Of a stretch of DNA of 64,000 nt, positions 1 to 8,894 are shown one piece after another. Numbering within the stretch: the stretch's first letter is position 1; the number at the start of each line of letters is the position of its first letter. Under the pieces are notes generated by a model. That model was not told the DNA's origin. It did not search any database and was given only the letters and a program-made list of their open reading frames with translations. Source of the DNA: Pseudodesulfovibrio hydrargyri (GTDB lineage: Bacteria; Desulfobacterota; Desulfovibrionia; Desulfovibrionales; Desulfovibrionaceae); contig NZ_LKAQ01000001.1 of NCBI RefSeq assembly GCF_001874525.1, positions 1 through 64,000 on the forward strand. The letters are read 5' to 3'. A program made the position numbers and the translations under genes.

Positions 1-13
1 AGTTTTGGAGATT

Positions 14-64
14 CCTAAGAACCTTTTGCAAAAGGTTCTTAGGCCGTCGGAGACGCCCGACGGC
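14..64. repeat. two adjacent intergenic palindromes
   Basis: Positions 14-43 form a perfect 30-nt palindrome (14-bp arms, CCTAAGAACC at the outer edge). Positions 43-64 form a second hairpin (GCCGTCGG / CCGACGGC around a 6-nt loop). Both lie beyond the secF terminator. The first resembles the AACCCTTT-GA-AAAGGGTT core found at 24.1 kb, which suggests a dispersed intergenic palindrome family. The function is unknown. Confidence 0.6.
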
Positions 65-72
65 GAGGCGAG

Positions 73-105
73 AAAAAAGGGGCGGCTATCAAGCCGCCCC
101 TTTTT
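73..105 (-). terminator. terminator of the yajC-secDF operon (bidirectional)
   Basis: A 9-bp GC stem (GGGGCGGCT / AGCCGCCCC) with loop ATCA, flanked by A6 and T5. On the minus strand a run of six T follows the hairpin, about 20 nt after the secF stop. Confidence 0.85.
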
Positions 106-126
106 ATATAACGTATGACGAGCCGA

Positions 127-1191
127 TTAGGCTTCGGCTTCCGTCTCCCGGGGTTCGCTGGGGCCGAATCCGTAGAGGATGGGGCTGGCCACGAAGATGG
201 AGGAGTACGTACCCACGGTGATGCCGATGAGCAGCGCCAGGGCGAAGTCGTGGATGACCGAGCCGCCCATGACGTACAGGCAGAGCACGACCAGGAGCGT
301 GGTGCCCGAGGTCAGGATGGTGCGCGACAGGGTCTGGTTCACCGACAGGTTGATGATCTTGCCGAAGGTCAGCTTGCCCTGCTTGGCGTTGGTGTTCTCG
401 CGGATGCGGTCGAACACGATGATGGTGTCGTTGAGCGAGTAGCCGACGATGGTCAGCAGCGCGGCGATGATGGTCAGGTCGAATTCCTTGTTCATGATGG
501 AGAACAGGCCGACCGTGATCATCACGTCGTGTATGAGCGCCACCACCGCGCCCAGGGCGTAGTTCAGCTTGAGGTACCAGCACAACCCCAGCGTGATGAC
601 CAGGGCGACCAGGATGAGCCAGCCCATGTCCAGACCGAGCAGGCCGATGCCGTAGACGCCGCCGGCCAGGGCCGCGGCCATGACCGCCGCCGCGGTCCAG
701 CGCTGCTCGAAACGGCCGGAGATGTATACGGCGATGAGCAGGACCGCGTAGAACAGGGCCTCGAGGGCCTGGGAGCGGAGGTCTGCGCCAACCTTGGGGC
801 CGACCATTTCAAGGCGTTGGATTTCGAAGCCCGCCTTGAGGTTGTCGGTCAGGGCCTGGTTGATCTTGGTCCGGACCTCTTCGGAGGTGATGTTCGAAGA
901 GGAGGTCCGGATCAGGTACTCGTGGTCGCCCTCAAGCCCCAGGGTCTGGACAACCAGGCCAGGCAGCTTGAGTTCCTCCACCGCGTCCTTGATGTCGCCC
1001 ACGCCGATGGCTTTGTCGATCTTCACCTGGACGATCATGCCGCCCGCGAAGTCGATGCCGTACTTGGGGCCGCCCTTGATCGCCAGGGAGCCGAGACCGG
1101 CCAGGATGAGGACCGCCGAGACGATGAAGGCGATCTTCCTGATGCCGATGAAGTCGAGATTGGTATCGGGTTTGATTATTTGAAGTCCCAT
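127..1191 (-). CDS. secF: protein translocase subunit SecF
   Basis: SecF, 354 aa, works with SecD in the inner membrane to drive late steps of SecYEG export using the proton gradient. The sequence shows an N-terminal TM segment, the conserved GIDFAGG motif near residue 50, a periplasmic domain of about 85 residues, then a block of five hydrophobic segments. That block carries the LNDTIIVFDRIREN motif typical of SecDF/RND proteins. Length is normal for the family. It lies 10 nt after secD in the yajC-secD-secF order and is closed by a strong terminator. Confidence 0.97.
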   Translation of the reverse strand: MGLQIIKPDTNLDFIGIRKIAFIVSAVLILAGLGSLAIKGGPKYGIDFAGGMIVQVKIDKAIGVGDIKDAVEELKLPGLVVQTLGLEGDHEYLIRTSSSNITSEEVRTKINQALTDNLKAGFEIQRLEMVGPKVGADLRSQALEALFYAVLLIAVYISGRFEQRWTAAAVMAAALAGGVYGIGLLGLDMGWLILVALVITLGLCWYLKLNYALGAVVALIHDVMITVGLFSIMNKEFDLTIIAALLTIVGYSLNDTIIVFDRIRENTNAKQGKLTFGKIINLSVNQTLSRTILTSGTTLLVVLCLYVMGGSVIHDFALALLIGITVGTYSSIFVASPILYGFGPSEPRETEAEA

Positions 1192-1201
1192 TATCTTTCC
1201 C

Positions 1202-2797
1202 CTAGATGCTCAGCTTCGCGTTGTCGGCGCGGTGTTTCAGATACAGATCGAACAGGATGCGCGACACGAAGATGGCCGTGAACATGGAGGTGATGATGCC
1301 GAGCGTCAGCGTGACGGCGAAACCGCGAATCGGGCCCGTACCGAACTGGTACAGGATGATGGCCGCGATGACCGTGGTCACGTTGGCGTCGAGAATGGTC
1401 AGGGTCGCCCTGCCGTATCCTTCTTCCACCGACTGCTTGGCGGACAGGCCGCGCCTGAGCTCCTCGCGGATGCGTTCGTAGATGATGACGTTGGCGTCGA
1501 CCGCCATACCGATGGTCAGGATGATGCCCGCTATGCCCGGCAGGGTCAGGGTCGCGCCGAACGCGGCCAGGCCGCCCATGATGAGCATGATGTTCAGGAC
1601 AAGCACGATGTCCGCGACCACTCCGCCGAAGCCGTAGTAGATGATCATGAATCCGAGGACCGCAGCCATGCCCACCATGGCGGACATGATGCCGTTGTTG
1701 ATGGATTCCTGGCCCAGCGACGGACCCACGGCGCGCTGCTCGAGAATGGTCACGGGAGCGGGCAGGGAGCCGGCGCGGAGCACGACCGCCAGGTCGCGGG
1801 CCTCTTCACGGGTGAAGCTGCCGGTGATGGAGGCCTTGCCGCCCGAGATGCGTTCACGGATGACCGGCGCGGAATAGACCTTGCCGTCCAGGACGATGGC
1901 CATGCGCTTGTTGACGTTGTCCGTGGTCAGGTCGGTGAAGATCTTGGCGCCGCGCGCGTTGAAGGTCAGCGCGACGTAGGCGTTGTTCCACTGATCCAGG
2001 CGGACCTGGGCGTCGGACACGTATTCGCCGGTCAGGACCGCGTCCTTCCTGAGGACGATGGGCGATTCGCTGTAGCTGCCGTTGGGTTGGCGGTGCAGGA
2101 GCACGGAAAGCTCGCGGCCCGGGGCCAGGATGCCCTGCTGGGCCTTCTTCAGGTCGGCGGCGTCATCGACCATCTTGAATTCGAGATGCGCGGTCTGCCC
2201 GATGATCTTGATGGCCCGCTCGGGGTCCTTCAGGCCGGGCAGCTGAACCTGGATGCGGTTGCCCTGCTCCTTGCGGATGTCCGGTTCGGCCACGCCGAAC
2301 TGGTCGATCCTGTTGCGCATGGTCTTGATGGCCTGGTCCATGGTCAGCTTTTCGATCTCGCTGCGGTACGTGGCCGGGACGGAAAGGACGTACTTGACCT
2401 TGTCGCCGTCGAGCTGCGCGCTCTGTTCAACCGCGAACGGCGAGTAGTCCTTGATCACGCCCTCGAAGGCGTCCTTCTGTTCGGCTTTGATGAGCGTGAC
2501 CTCGATTTCGGTCTCGTTCAGCACGGTCGGGCGCAGGATGTAGACTTCCTGCTCGCGGGCGGAGGCCTTGAGGTCGTCGCCGAGACGGGCCAGGTTGTTG
2601 TCCATGGCCGTTTTCATGTCCACGCCGAGGGTCAGGTGGATGCCGCCCTTGAGGTCGAGGCCGAGGTTGATCCCGTTGCCCGGCAGAATCTTGCCGAGGG
2701 CGGAGTCTTTGACCCCGGGCAGGGACGGGAGCATGTAGGCCAGCCCCACGAGTACGATCAAGAGAGCGAGGATGGCTCTCAAACGCAAACTTTGCAT
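1202..2797 (-). CDS. secD: protein translocase subunit SecD
   Basis: SecD, 531 aa, is the larger half of the SecDF accessory complex. It has an N-terminal TM anchor, the LDLKGGIHLTLGVD motif near residue 50, a long periplasmic P1 domain to about residue 345, and six C-terminal TM segments. The last part holds the GMAVDANVIIYERIREE motif, whose acidic residues take part in proton-coupled movement. The start is ATG with AGGGAGATTTC upstream. The 130-nt gap to yajC contains an imperfect GGACC/GGTCC hairpin without a T tract, so the two genes are probably co-transcribed. Confidence 0.97.
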   Translation of the reverse strand: MQSLRLRAILALLIVLVGLAYMLPSLPGVKDSALGKILPGNGINLGLDLKGGIHLTLGVDMKTAMDNNLARLGDDLKASAREQEVYILRPTVLNETEIEVTLIKAEQKDAFEGVIKDYSPFAVEQSAQLDGDKVKYVLSVPATYRSEIEKLTMDQAIKTMRNRIDQFGVAEPDIRKEQGNRIQVQLPGLKDPERAIKIIGQTAHLEFKMVDDAADLKKAQQGILAPGRELSVLLHRQPNGSYSESPIVLRKDAVLTGEYVSDAQVRLDQWNNAYVALTFNARGAKIFTDLTTDNVNKRMAIVLDGKVYSAPVIRERISGGKASITGSFTREEARDLAVVLRAGSLPAPVTILEQRAVGPSLGQESINNGIMSAMVGMAAVLGFMIIYYGFGGVVADIVLVLNIMLIMGGLAAFGATLTLPGIAGIILTIGMAVDANVIIYERIREELRRGLSAKQSVEEGYGRATLTILDANVTTVIAAIILYQFGTGPIRGFAVTLTLGIITSMFTAIFVSRILFDLYLKHRADNAKLSI

Positions 2798-2926
2798 GAA
2801 ATCTCCCTGTAATACAAACTGGTTGCTGCCTTCCTGAGGGTTCCGTCGACAAACGCAAGCGCGGACCGGGCCACGTTATGCGTGTGGTCCGATCCGCACG
2901 GAAGTCTCAGGTACGGGTGCAAGAAC

Positions 2927-3292
2927 CTACTTCTTCTTTTTGTCCGTCGCGGGAGCGGCACCGCCGTCTTTGTCGGCAACGAAACCGCGTTTGATGACGA
3001 CGTCGACGCCCTTGGCGATCTCGATGGTCAGGTTGTCGCCATCGATGTCGGTGATGGTTCCGAGGATGCCGCCGTTGGTCCAGACCTTGTCGCCCTTGCG
3101 CAGATCATCCAGCATGGCCTTGTGGGCCTTCTGTTTTTTCTGCTGGGGGCGGATGAGCAGGAAGTAGAAGATGGCGAACATCAGGACCAGCATGGGCAGC
3201 GGGCCGCCGAGAATGCCGCCGAGGCCGCCTGCGGCGCCGCCATCGCCGCCCGCGGGCGGAGCCATGGCGTAGGCTACGGAATCGAAGAACAT
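2927..3292 (-). CDS. yajC: Sec translocon accessory protein YajC
   Basis: YajC, 121 aa, is a small inner-membrane partner of SecDF. A Gly/Ala/Pro-rich N-terminus precedes one TM segment (MLVLMFAIFYFLLIRPQQKK) and a KOW-like basic domain (GDKVWTNGGILGTITDID), the standard YajC layout. The ATG at 3292 is chosen over an upstream in-frame TTG because GGAGG sits 5 nt before it. It is the first gene of the sec cluster and follows the glutamate synthase operon on the same strand with a gap of only 43 nt, so read-through is possible. Confidence 0.95.
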   Translation of the reverse strand: MFFDSVAYAMAPPAGGDGGAAGGLGGILGGPLPMLVLMFAIFYFLLIRPQQKKQKAHKAMLDDLRKGDKVWTNGGILGTITDIDGDNLTIEIAKGVDVVIKRGFVADKDGGAAPATDKKKK

Positions 3293-3335
3293 TGGTTCCT
3301 CCAAAAGGTAATGAGTGTTGTATCTTCCCCGCCGT

Positions 3336-4097
3336 CTAGCAAGGGACGTACAGGTTGCCGTACGGTCTGTGCGAAAACGGACGAATTTTCAAGAAGTTCT
3401 CGCTTAAAATTGCCTTGCTGTCCAGCTTCAATTCCTTGGCGTATTCGTTGACCAGCCCTTCGATGACCTCCAGGTCGTCGGAGTCCACGGGGTTGGCCGT
3501 CAGTCCGGGACCAAGCTGGTCTTCGGGAACGGAACCACGGACGTAGATAACGCCACCGTGCATGCCCGTTCCGAGACTCCGTCCCGCAATGGGCGCATCA
3601 GGCTTATCAGAAAACATACCCAAGAGCAAAATAATTCCACCGGCCATATACTCGCCCAGGAAGTCCCCGGCCTTGCCGCCGACCACGATCTTGGGCTGGT
3701 GCTCCAGGTACGCCTTCATGTGGATGCCGACCCGGTAGCCCACGTCGCCCTTGATGAATATCTCGCCGCCGCGCATGGCGTAGCCGATGACGTCGCCGGC
3801 CAGCCCTTCGATGACGATCCGGCCGTCGTCCATGGTGTTGCCCACGCCGTCCTGGGCGTTGTTGTGCACTCGCACCTTGGGGCCGCGCATGAACGCGCCC
3901 AGATCCTGGCCGGGAACGCCGTAAATGTCGAAGTGCACGTCGCCGTCGAGCGCGGTTGCCAGGTAGCGCTGGCCGTTGCACTCCTTGATGATGAAATCGG
4001 TCACCCCGTCCCTGACCAGGGCGCGGATCTCCTCGTTGAACTGCTTGTAGTACGTCCGCCCTGCCGTCAGGGTCTTCTGTTTTCTCTTGGCAGCCAT
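3336..4097 (-). CDS. glutamate synthase GXGXG-domain subunit (split GltB C-terminal part)
   Basis: This 253-aa protein matches the C-terminal beta-helix (GXGXG) domain of large-subunit glutamate synthase, here a separate polypeptide as in archaeal-type split enzymes. Repeating Gly patterns are visible (GLAGDVIGYAMRGGEIFIKG, GGKAGDFLGEYMAGG, GTGMHGG). The domain is structural and helps shape the ammonia tunnel between the amidotransferase and FMN parts. Its ATG directly follows the stop of the amidotransferase subunit gene, so translation is probably coupled. It is the last gene of the five-gene operon. Confidence 0.88.
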   Translation of the reverse strand: MAAKRKQKTLTAGRTYYKQFNEEIRALVRDGVTDFIIKECNGQRYLATALDGDVHFDIYGVPGQDLGAFMRGPKVRVHNNAQDGVGNTMDDGRIVIEGLAGDVIGYAMRGGEIFIKGDVGYRVGIHMKAYLEHQPKIVVGGKAGDFLGEYMAGGIILLLGMFSDKPDAPIAGRSLGTGMHGGVIYVRGSVPEDQLGPGLTANPVDSDDLEVIEGLVNEYAKELKLDSKAILSENFLKIRPFSHRPYGNLYVPC

Positions 4098-5195
4098 CTA
4101 ATCCTCCAGGTCCACGATGACGGGTTCGCCCGCCTTGGGCATCCAGACGCGGTCCAGTTCGGGACAGACGTCGCGCACGGCCGATTCCTCGCTCGACATG
4201 AAGATCATGTCGTCCTTTTCGGCCACCAGCAGAGGCCGCAGCTTGATGCGGTCGTTGAGGCCCATGAGCCGGGTGTTGTCGGCCACCAGGATGGCGAAGG
4301 GGCCGTTGAGCATGGCCGGTCCGTAGGTGGCGCGCAAGGCGGTGTAGAGTTGCTTGTCGTCCTCGTCCATGCGCTCGATCTCGTCCCAGAAAGGCGGAGC
4401 GAAGACCTTGGCGGCCAATTCCCAGGACAGGCCGTGCTTGCGGATGAGCATGTCCAGTTCGTAGGCCACGACCTCGGTATCGGTCATCATGGTGCAGAGG
4501 TAGTCGTGTTCGCACAGGTAGCGGCGGTTGATGCCGTAGGAGGATATCTCGCCGTTGTGCACGATGGACCAGTTCAGGATGGTGAACGGGTGCGCCCCGC
4601 CCCACCAGCCCGGGGTATTGGTCGGGAACCGGTTGTGGCCGGTCCATATGTAGGCGCTGTATTCCTCCAGACGGAAGAATTCGGCGATGTCCTCGGGGAA
4701 GCCCACGCCCTTGAAAGCGCCCATGTTCTTGCCCGACGAGACCACGAAGGCCCCGCCCACGGTGGCGTTCAGCTTCATGACCACGGCCACCACGTAGTCC
4801 TCTTCCGGCAGCCCGCGGAACTCGTTTTCCGGCTTCCTGGGCACGGTCACGAAGTAGCGGTTGAACTTGGGCGGATTGAGGATGGCCAAGGTCCGGCGGG
4901 TGGGGATGGGCTCGTAGAAGTGCAGGTCGAAGTACCGCTTGAGCATCTCTTCCGAGCCCTTGATGGCCGCGTCGTCGTCGCACATCATGTGGAAGCAGTA
5001 CTTCTCGGCGTGCTCGGGGTAAATGCCGTAGGCCGCGAAGCCGCCGCCCAGGCCGTTGCCCCGGTCGTGCATGCAGGTCATGGCCTGGATGGGCATGTCG
5101 CCCGGGATCAGGCCCCGCTTCCTGTTGATCACGCCGAATATCCCGCAGCCGGAGATATCCTTCTGGAAATCATAATATCTTTCAGGTGCTTTCAT
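4098..5195 (-). CDS. glutamate synthase class II glutamine amidotransferase subunit
   Basis: A 365-aa Ntn-type glutamine amidotransferase that should release ammonia from glutamine for the FMN subunit. The sequence begins with a 16-residue propeptide-like stretch followed by CGIFGV, making Cys17 the likely N-terminal nucleophile after processing. HDRGNGLGGG and TGHNRFPTNTPG are further family motifs. It corresponds to the N-terminal domain of classical GltB, carried here as a separate gene and placed between the FAD oxidoreductase and GXGXG genes. Confidence 0.88.
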   Translation of the reverse strand: MKAPERYYDFQKDISGCGIFGVINRKRGLIPGDMPIQAMTCMHDRGNGLGGGFAAYGIYPEHAEKYCFHMMCDDDAAIKGSEEMLKRYFDLHFYEPIPTRRTLAILNPPKFNRYFVTVPRKPENEFRGLPEEDYVVAVVMKLNATVGGAFVVSSGKNMGAFKGVGFPEDIAEFFRLEEYSAYIWTGHNRFPTNTPGWWGGAHPFTILNWSIVHNGEISSYGINRRYLCEHDYLCTMMTDTEVVAYELDMLIRKHGLSWELAAKVFAPPFWDEIERMDEDDKQLYTALRATYGPAMLNGPFAILVADNTRLMGLNDRIKLRPLLVAEKDDMIFMSSEESAVRDVCPELDRVWMPKAGEPVIVDLED

Positions 5196-5206
5196 GGCAT
5201 TATCCT

Positions 5207-6493
5207 TTAGTCAGGTTCGACGACGCCGGGATTCCAGGTTTCCTTGAAGAACTCGTCCGGCCACATGAGCACGTCGGGCGCTCCGGCCAGGATCTGTTTC
5301 TTGGCGTCCTCGGGAACGGCCAGCTGGAATTTGACGAAGGCGGTGTACATGCCCGCCATGTCGATGTCGCCCACCAGCACGTAACCGACCAGCCGGTCGT
5401 TGTGGAACACGAGCTTGCGGTAGCTTTTCTTCTTCTCGTCCAGGGAGACGGCCGTGTCGTAGGTTTCGTCGCCCTCGGGCGGGTTGACCGTGCCCACGGA
5501 GATGGTCGGCAGCCCGTAGAAGGAAATGGAGTTCATGGCCAGGGACCCGGTGAAGGGAACGTCCGCGCCGGTCATATTTTTGCCCGCGCAGAACCCCTGG
5601 TTGTATGCGTTGGTCCAGATCGGGATGACCCGGTCATCGCCGAACAGGAGGTCCTTGGCCTGGGCCACGTCGCCCGCAGCGAACACGCCGGCCGCGCTGG
5701 TGCGCATGTGGTCGTCCACCTTGATGCCGCGGTCCACCGCTATCCCGGCCTCCTGGGCCAGATCGTAGTTGGGGACCACGCCGATGGCGATGACCACCAC
5801 GTCGCACTGCAGAAAGTCGCCGTCGGTCAGGTGCACGCCCTTGAGATTGCCGTCGTGATCGCGCTGAATCTCCTTGGCGGATACCCCGCAGCGCACGTTC
5901 AACCCCACCTCGGCCAGTCGGGAACCGGCCAGTGCGGCCGCGTTCTCGTCAAAGGCCAGGCTCAGGATGCGCGGCGAGAGCTCCAGGATGGTCACGTCCA
6001 CGCCCCGGTCGAACAGGGATTCGCCTGCCTTGAGCCCGATGAGCCCGCCGCCGATGACCACCGCCCGCTTTATCTCCTTGGCCTTGGAGATGAGCGTGTG
6101 GGCGTGAGCCAGGTTGGTGAAGTTGTAGACGTCCGAGCCATCCGACCCCGGAATGGGCGGGGTGAACGGAATACCGCCGGTGGCGATGAGCAGATTTTCG
6201 TAGGTTACGGTCTCGCCCTTGTCTGTGGCCACGGTCCTGGCCTGGGCGTCGATGGACGTGACCTTGGTGCCGAGCATCAGGGAGACGTTGCTCCTGTCGT
6301 AGAATTCCTGTGGCCGGAGGGCCAGCCGGTCCGGGCCGATCTTGCCCGCCAGCAGATAGGAGATGAGCGGACGGCCGTAGGCCGGGGCGTCCTCGGCCCC
6401 GATGACCAGGATCTCGTTCTTGGTATCGACCTTGCGGATGCCCTCGATGGCTCCGATGGAGGCGATGCCGTTGCCGATGATGACGTATTTCAT
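5207..6493 (-). CDS. NAD(P)/FAD-dependent oxidoreductase of the glutamate synthase operon
   Basis: A 428-aa pyridine-nucleotide disulfide oxidoreductase-type flavoprotein. Two Rossmann motifs are visible: VIIGNGIASIGA at the N-terminus for FAD and VIGGGLIGLKAGE near residue 150 for NAD(P)H. The FAD-binding VFAAGDVAQA lies near residue 270. No CxxC redox-active pair is apparent, as in NADH:rubredoxin/ferredoxin reductase relatives. It likely passes electrons from NAD(P)H through the ferredoxin subunit to the FMN/Fe-S glutamate synthase subunit. This role is inferred from its place in the operon. Confidence 0.85.
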   Translation of the reverse strand: MKYVIIGNGIASIGAIEGIRKVDTKNEILVIGAEDAPAYGRPLISYLLAGKIGPDRLALRPQEFYDRSNVSLMLGTKVTSIDAQARTVATDKGETVTYENLLIATGGIPFTPPIPGSDGSDVYNFTNLAHAHTLISKAKEIKRAVVIGGGLIGLKAGESLFDRGVDVTILELSPRILSLAFDENAAALAGSRLAEVGLNVRCGVSAKEIQRDHDGNLKGVHLTDGDFLQCDVVVIAIGVVPNYDLAQEAGIAVDRGIKVDDHMRTSAAGVFAAGDVAQAKDLLFGDDRVIPIWTNAYNQGFCAGKNMTGADVPFTGSLAMNSISFYGLPTISVGTVNPPEGDETYDTAVSLDEKKKSYRKLVFHNDRLVGYVLVGDIDMAGMYTAFVKFQLAVPEDAKKQILAGAPDVLMWPDEFFKETWNPGVVEPD

Positions 6494-6502
6494 GGTCGCT
6501 CC

Positions 6503-6949
6503 CTACCTCTCCTCGTATTTCAGGGCTTGGTTCGGGCACGCGGCCACGCAGGCCGGGCCGCCCTCGCGCCCTTCGCACAGGTCGCACTTGACGATCTTGT
6601 TCTCGGTCGGGTGCCGTTTTATGGCCCCGTAAGGACAGGCCATCAGGCAGGACCAGCAGCCCACGCACTTCTCGCGGTCGTAGACCGTGCGGCCCGTCTC
6701 CGGGTCCTTGTGCAGGCCGCCGGAGATGCACGCGGCCACGCAGGACGGCTCGTCGCAGTGGCGGCAGGAGATGGCCACGCAGATGTCGCCCTTCTCGAAG
6801 ACCTTCTTGCAGGCGGTCAGCCCGTCCTTGCCCTGCTCCTCCCGGAAGGCGATGATCGCGTCCTTCGACTTGGAGTGGGCGGTGATGCAGGCCACTTCGC
6901 AGAGGTGGCAGCCGATGCAGTATTCCTTGTCCGGATAGACTCTCTTCAT
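6503..6949 (-). CDS. polyferredoxin-like 4Fe-4S electron-transfer subunit
   Basis: A 148-aa ferredoxin of the HycB/CooF type with four Cys clusters in order: CIGCHLCEVAC, CRHCDEPSCVAAC, CVGCWSCLMACPYGA and CDLCEGREGGPACVAACP. These should bind up to four [4Fe-4S] centres. It sits between the FMN subunit and the FAD oxidoreductase genes (12 and 9 nt gaps), which places it as the electron bridge between them. ATG start with a GGAGG sequence upstream. Confidence 0.9.
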   Translation of the reverse strand: MKRVYPDKEYCIGCHLCEVACITAHSKSKDAIIAFREEQGKDGLTACKKVFEKGDICVAISCRHCDEPSCVAACISGGLHKDPETGRTVYDREKCVGCWSCLMACPYGAIKRHPTENKIVKCDLCEGREGGPACVAACPNQALKYEER

Positions 6950-6961
6950 GATGTCCTCCGT

Positions 6962-8491
6962 TTAGCGGCCGGCATGCTTGATGCCGAGGATGTCGAGTTC
7001 GGTGTCGGAAAGGCCGATGCCCCTGAGCTTGTCGCGGTTGCCGCGCAGGGACTCGATGGAGTTGAGCCCCATGCCGCCGAGCATCTCTTCGATCTCGTGG
7101 CCCCAGGCGTGGATCAGGTTGGCCAGCTTTTTGGCCGCGATGTCCGGGTTCTGGCGCTTGGACAGCTTGGGATCGTTGGTGGCGATGCCCCACGGGCACT
7201 TGCCGGTGTAGCAGCGCCCGCAGATGGTGCAGCCCACGGCGATCAGCGTGGCCGTGCCGATGTACACGGCGTCCGCGCCCAGGGCGATGGCCTTGATGAC
7301 GTCGCCGGAGCAGCGGATACCGCCCGCGGCCACGATGGACACGTTGTTGCGGATGCCCTCGTCGCGCAGCCGCTGGTCCACCTGGGCCAGGGCCAGCTCG
7401 ATGGGGATGCCCACGTTGTCGCGGATCATGGCCGGTGCCGCGCCCGTGCCGCCGCGCATGCCGTCCACGGTGATGATGTCCGCGCCCGCCCGGGCGATGC
7501 CCGAGGCGATGGCGGCCACGTTGTGCACGGCCGCGATCTTGACCGAGACGGGGGCCTTGTACTCCGAGGCCTCCTTCAGGGCGTAGATCAGCTGGAGCAG
7601 GTCCTCGATGGAGTAGATGTCGTGATGCGGGGCCGGGGAGATGGCGTCCGAGCCGATGGGGACCATGCGGGTCTCGGAGACCTTGTCGTTGATCTTTTCG
7701 CCGGGCAGGTGCCCGCCGATGCCGGGCTTGGCGCCCTGCCCCACCTTGATCTCGATGCCCGCGCCCGCCCGGAGGTAGTCGCGGTGCACGCCGAAGCGGC
7801 CCGAGGCCACCTGCACGATGGTGTGCTCGCCGTATTTATATAAGGACTTGTGCAGGCCGCCCTCGCCGGTGTTGTAATAGGTTCCGCATTCGGTGGCCGC
7901 GCGGGCCATGGCCCGGTGCAGATTGAAGTTGATGGCCCCGAAGCTCATGGCCGCGAACATGATCGGCACGTCCAGTTCGAGCTGCGGGGTGAGCTTGGTC
8001 TTGAGCGTGACCTTGCCGGTCTTCTTGTCCGTCGCGAGTTCGACCTTGCGCGGCTTGGCGCCCAGGAAGGTCTTCAGCTCCATGGGCTCGCGCAGGGGAT
8101 CGATGGACGGATTGGTCACCTGGCTGGCGTCGAGCAGCATGCGGTCCCAGTAGACCGGGATGTCCACCGGAGAACCCATGCCCGCCAGCAGCACCCCGCC
8201 GGTGTCCGCCTGCTTGTAGATATTCTGCAGGAACACCGGACGCCACAGGCTGTTCGTCCTGAAGTCCGAGCGCTTCTTGACGATGTTCAGGGCCGCGGTC
8301 GGGCAAAGCGCCTCGCAGCGGTGACAGCCGATGCACTTGGTGTTGTCATGCATGACCTTTTGCCGGGCTTCATCCCAATAGTGAGCCTCGTACGAACACT
8401 GGCGGACGCAGACCTTGCAGTTGATGCACAGCTCCGGGTCCCGTTCGATGCAGAACTCATGGTAATTCTTGTTGATGGGCTGAAAAAGCAA
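6962..8491 (-). CDS. glutamate synthase FMN/Fe-S catalytic subunit with N-terminal ferredoxin domain
   Basis: A 509-aa protein forming glutamate from 2-oxoglutarate and ammonia. Residues about 20-65 carry two ferredoxin motifs (CINCKVCVRQC, CIGCHRCEALCP). The rest is the FMN-binding TIM barrel of GltB, with GVHRDYLRAGAGIEIKVGQG and DGMRGGTGAAP. Near residue 425 is the CTICGRCYTGKCPWG cluster that holds the [3Fe-4S] centre. The start codon appears to be TTG at 8491 behind GAGAGGTAAC; no ATG is nearby. First gene of the five-gene operon. Confidence 0.92.
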   Translation of the reverse strand: MLFQPINKNYHEFCIERDPELCINCKVCVRQCSYEAHYWDEARQKVMHDNTKCIGCHRCEALCPTAALNIVKKRSDFRTNSLWRPVFLQNIYKQADTGGVLLAGMGSPVDIPVYWDRMLLDASQVTNPSIDPLREPMELKTFLGAKPRKVELATDKKTGKVTLKTKLTPQLELDVPIMFAAMSFGAINFNLHRAMARAATECGTYYNTGEGGLHKSLYKYGEHTIVQVASGRFGVHRDYLRAGAGIEIKVGQGAKPGIGGHLPGEKINDKVSETRMVPIGSDAISPAPHHDIYSIEDLLQLIYALKEASEYKAPVSVKIAAVHNVAAIASGIARAGADIITVDGMRGGTGAAPAMIRDNVGIPIELALAQVDQRLRDEGIRNNVSIVAAGGIRCSGDVIKAIALGADAVYIGTATLIAVGCTICGRCYTGKCPWGIATNDPKLSKRQNPDIAAKKLANLIHAWGHEIEEMLGGMGLNSIESLRGNRDKLRGIGLSDTELDILGIKHAGR

Positions 8492-8804
8492 GACAGGTTA
8501 CCTCTCTCGTTAGTTGCCAAAAAAGTCATCTTGCGGACAAGATGGTCGGAGCGGACCTCCGCGGCTTTCACAATTCGGGCAATAATACCGAACAACAAAG
8601 GGGAGTCACCAAAACACATCATCCTATCGCCTGTCAAGACTGTCTATAACATACTGATTTCATATACTATGTATATATTTGGAAAGCATCTCGACCGATA
8701 CACGGAGCGTATCGATTCGGCATATCCGGCACGGGAAGCGGCCTCGCTCTACGCAAGGCCCGATATCCCTTGACTTTCGCGGTTTTCGCGGCTAAGAGGT
8801 GATC
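8492..8804. promoter_or_regulatory. divergent control region between the glutamate synthase operon and the Phe leader
   Basis: This 313-nt AT-richer gap holds no gene I can support. On the minus strand, TTGACA (8637-8632) is a possible -35 for the glutamate synthase operon, but the matching -10 is poor. On the plus strand a TATACT box lies at 8663-8668 without a clear -35. An inverted repeat CGATAC-N7-GTATCG at 8696-8714 could be an operator for the symporter unit. Confidence 0.4.
8519..8544 (-). terminator. possible attenuator hairpin in the glutamate synthase leader
   Basis: On the minus strand CATCTTG and CAAGATG form a 7-bp stem with a 4-nt loop, then AC and a run of six T, about 28 nt before the TTG start of the FMN subunit. 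The position inside the leader suggests conditional termination. I see no convincing leader peptide or competing antiterminator. Confidence 0.4.
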
Positions 8805-8894
8805 ATGCAAACGCACCACAGCCGCATCCGTTTCTTTTTCTTTTTTAGCTTTCGCTTTTTTAGAAGCGCCTGCGGTCTTACGGTGTGCGATTAG
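8805..8894 (+). CDS. phenylalanine-rich leader peptide
   Basis: A 29-codon reading frame starting at ATG 8805 and ending at TAG 8892-8894. The peptide begins MQTHHSRIR, then has Phe at eight of the next ten positions (FFFFFSFRFF), and ends RSACGLTVCD. TAAGAGGTGATC immediately upstream is almost exactly complementary to the 16S rRNA 3' end, with 5 nt between AGAGG and ATG. Eight Phe codons followed by mutually exclusive hairpins is the pattern of classical ribosome-mediated attenuation, as in pheL and pheM of E. coli. The peptide probably has no function beyond acting as a Phe-tRNA sensor. Confidence 0.85.
   Translation: MQTHHSRIRFFFFFSFRFFRSACGLTVCD

Noticed and set aside
5186..7843. An 885-codon plus-strand open frame opposite the glutamate synthase genes
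   Set aside because: Antisense to four confident genes; the composition (Gly, His, Asp, Val repeats) is typical of complement-strand artefacts in GC-rich DNA.
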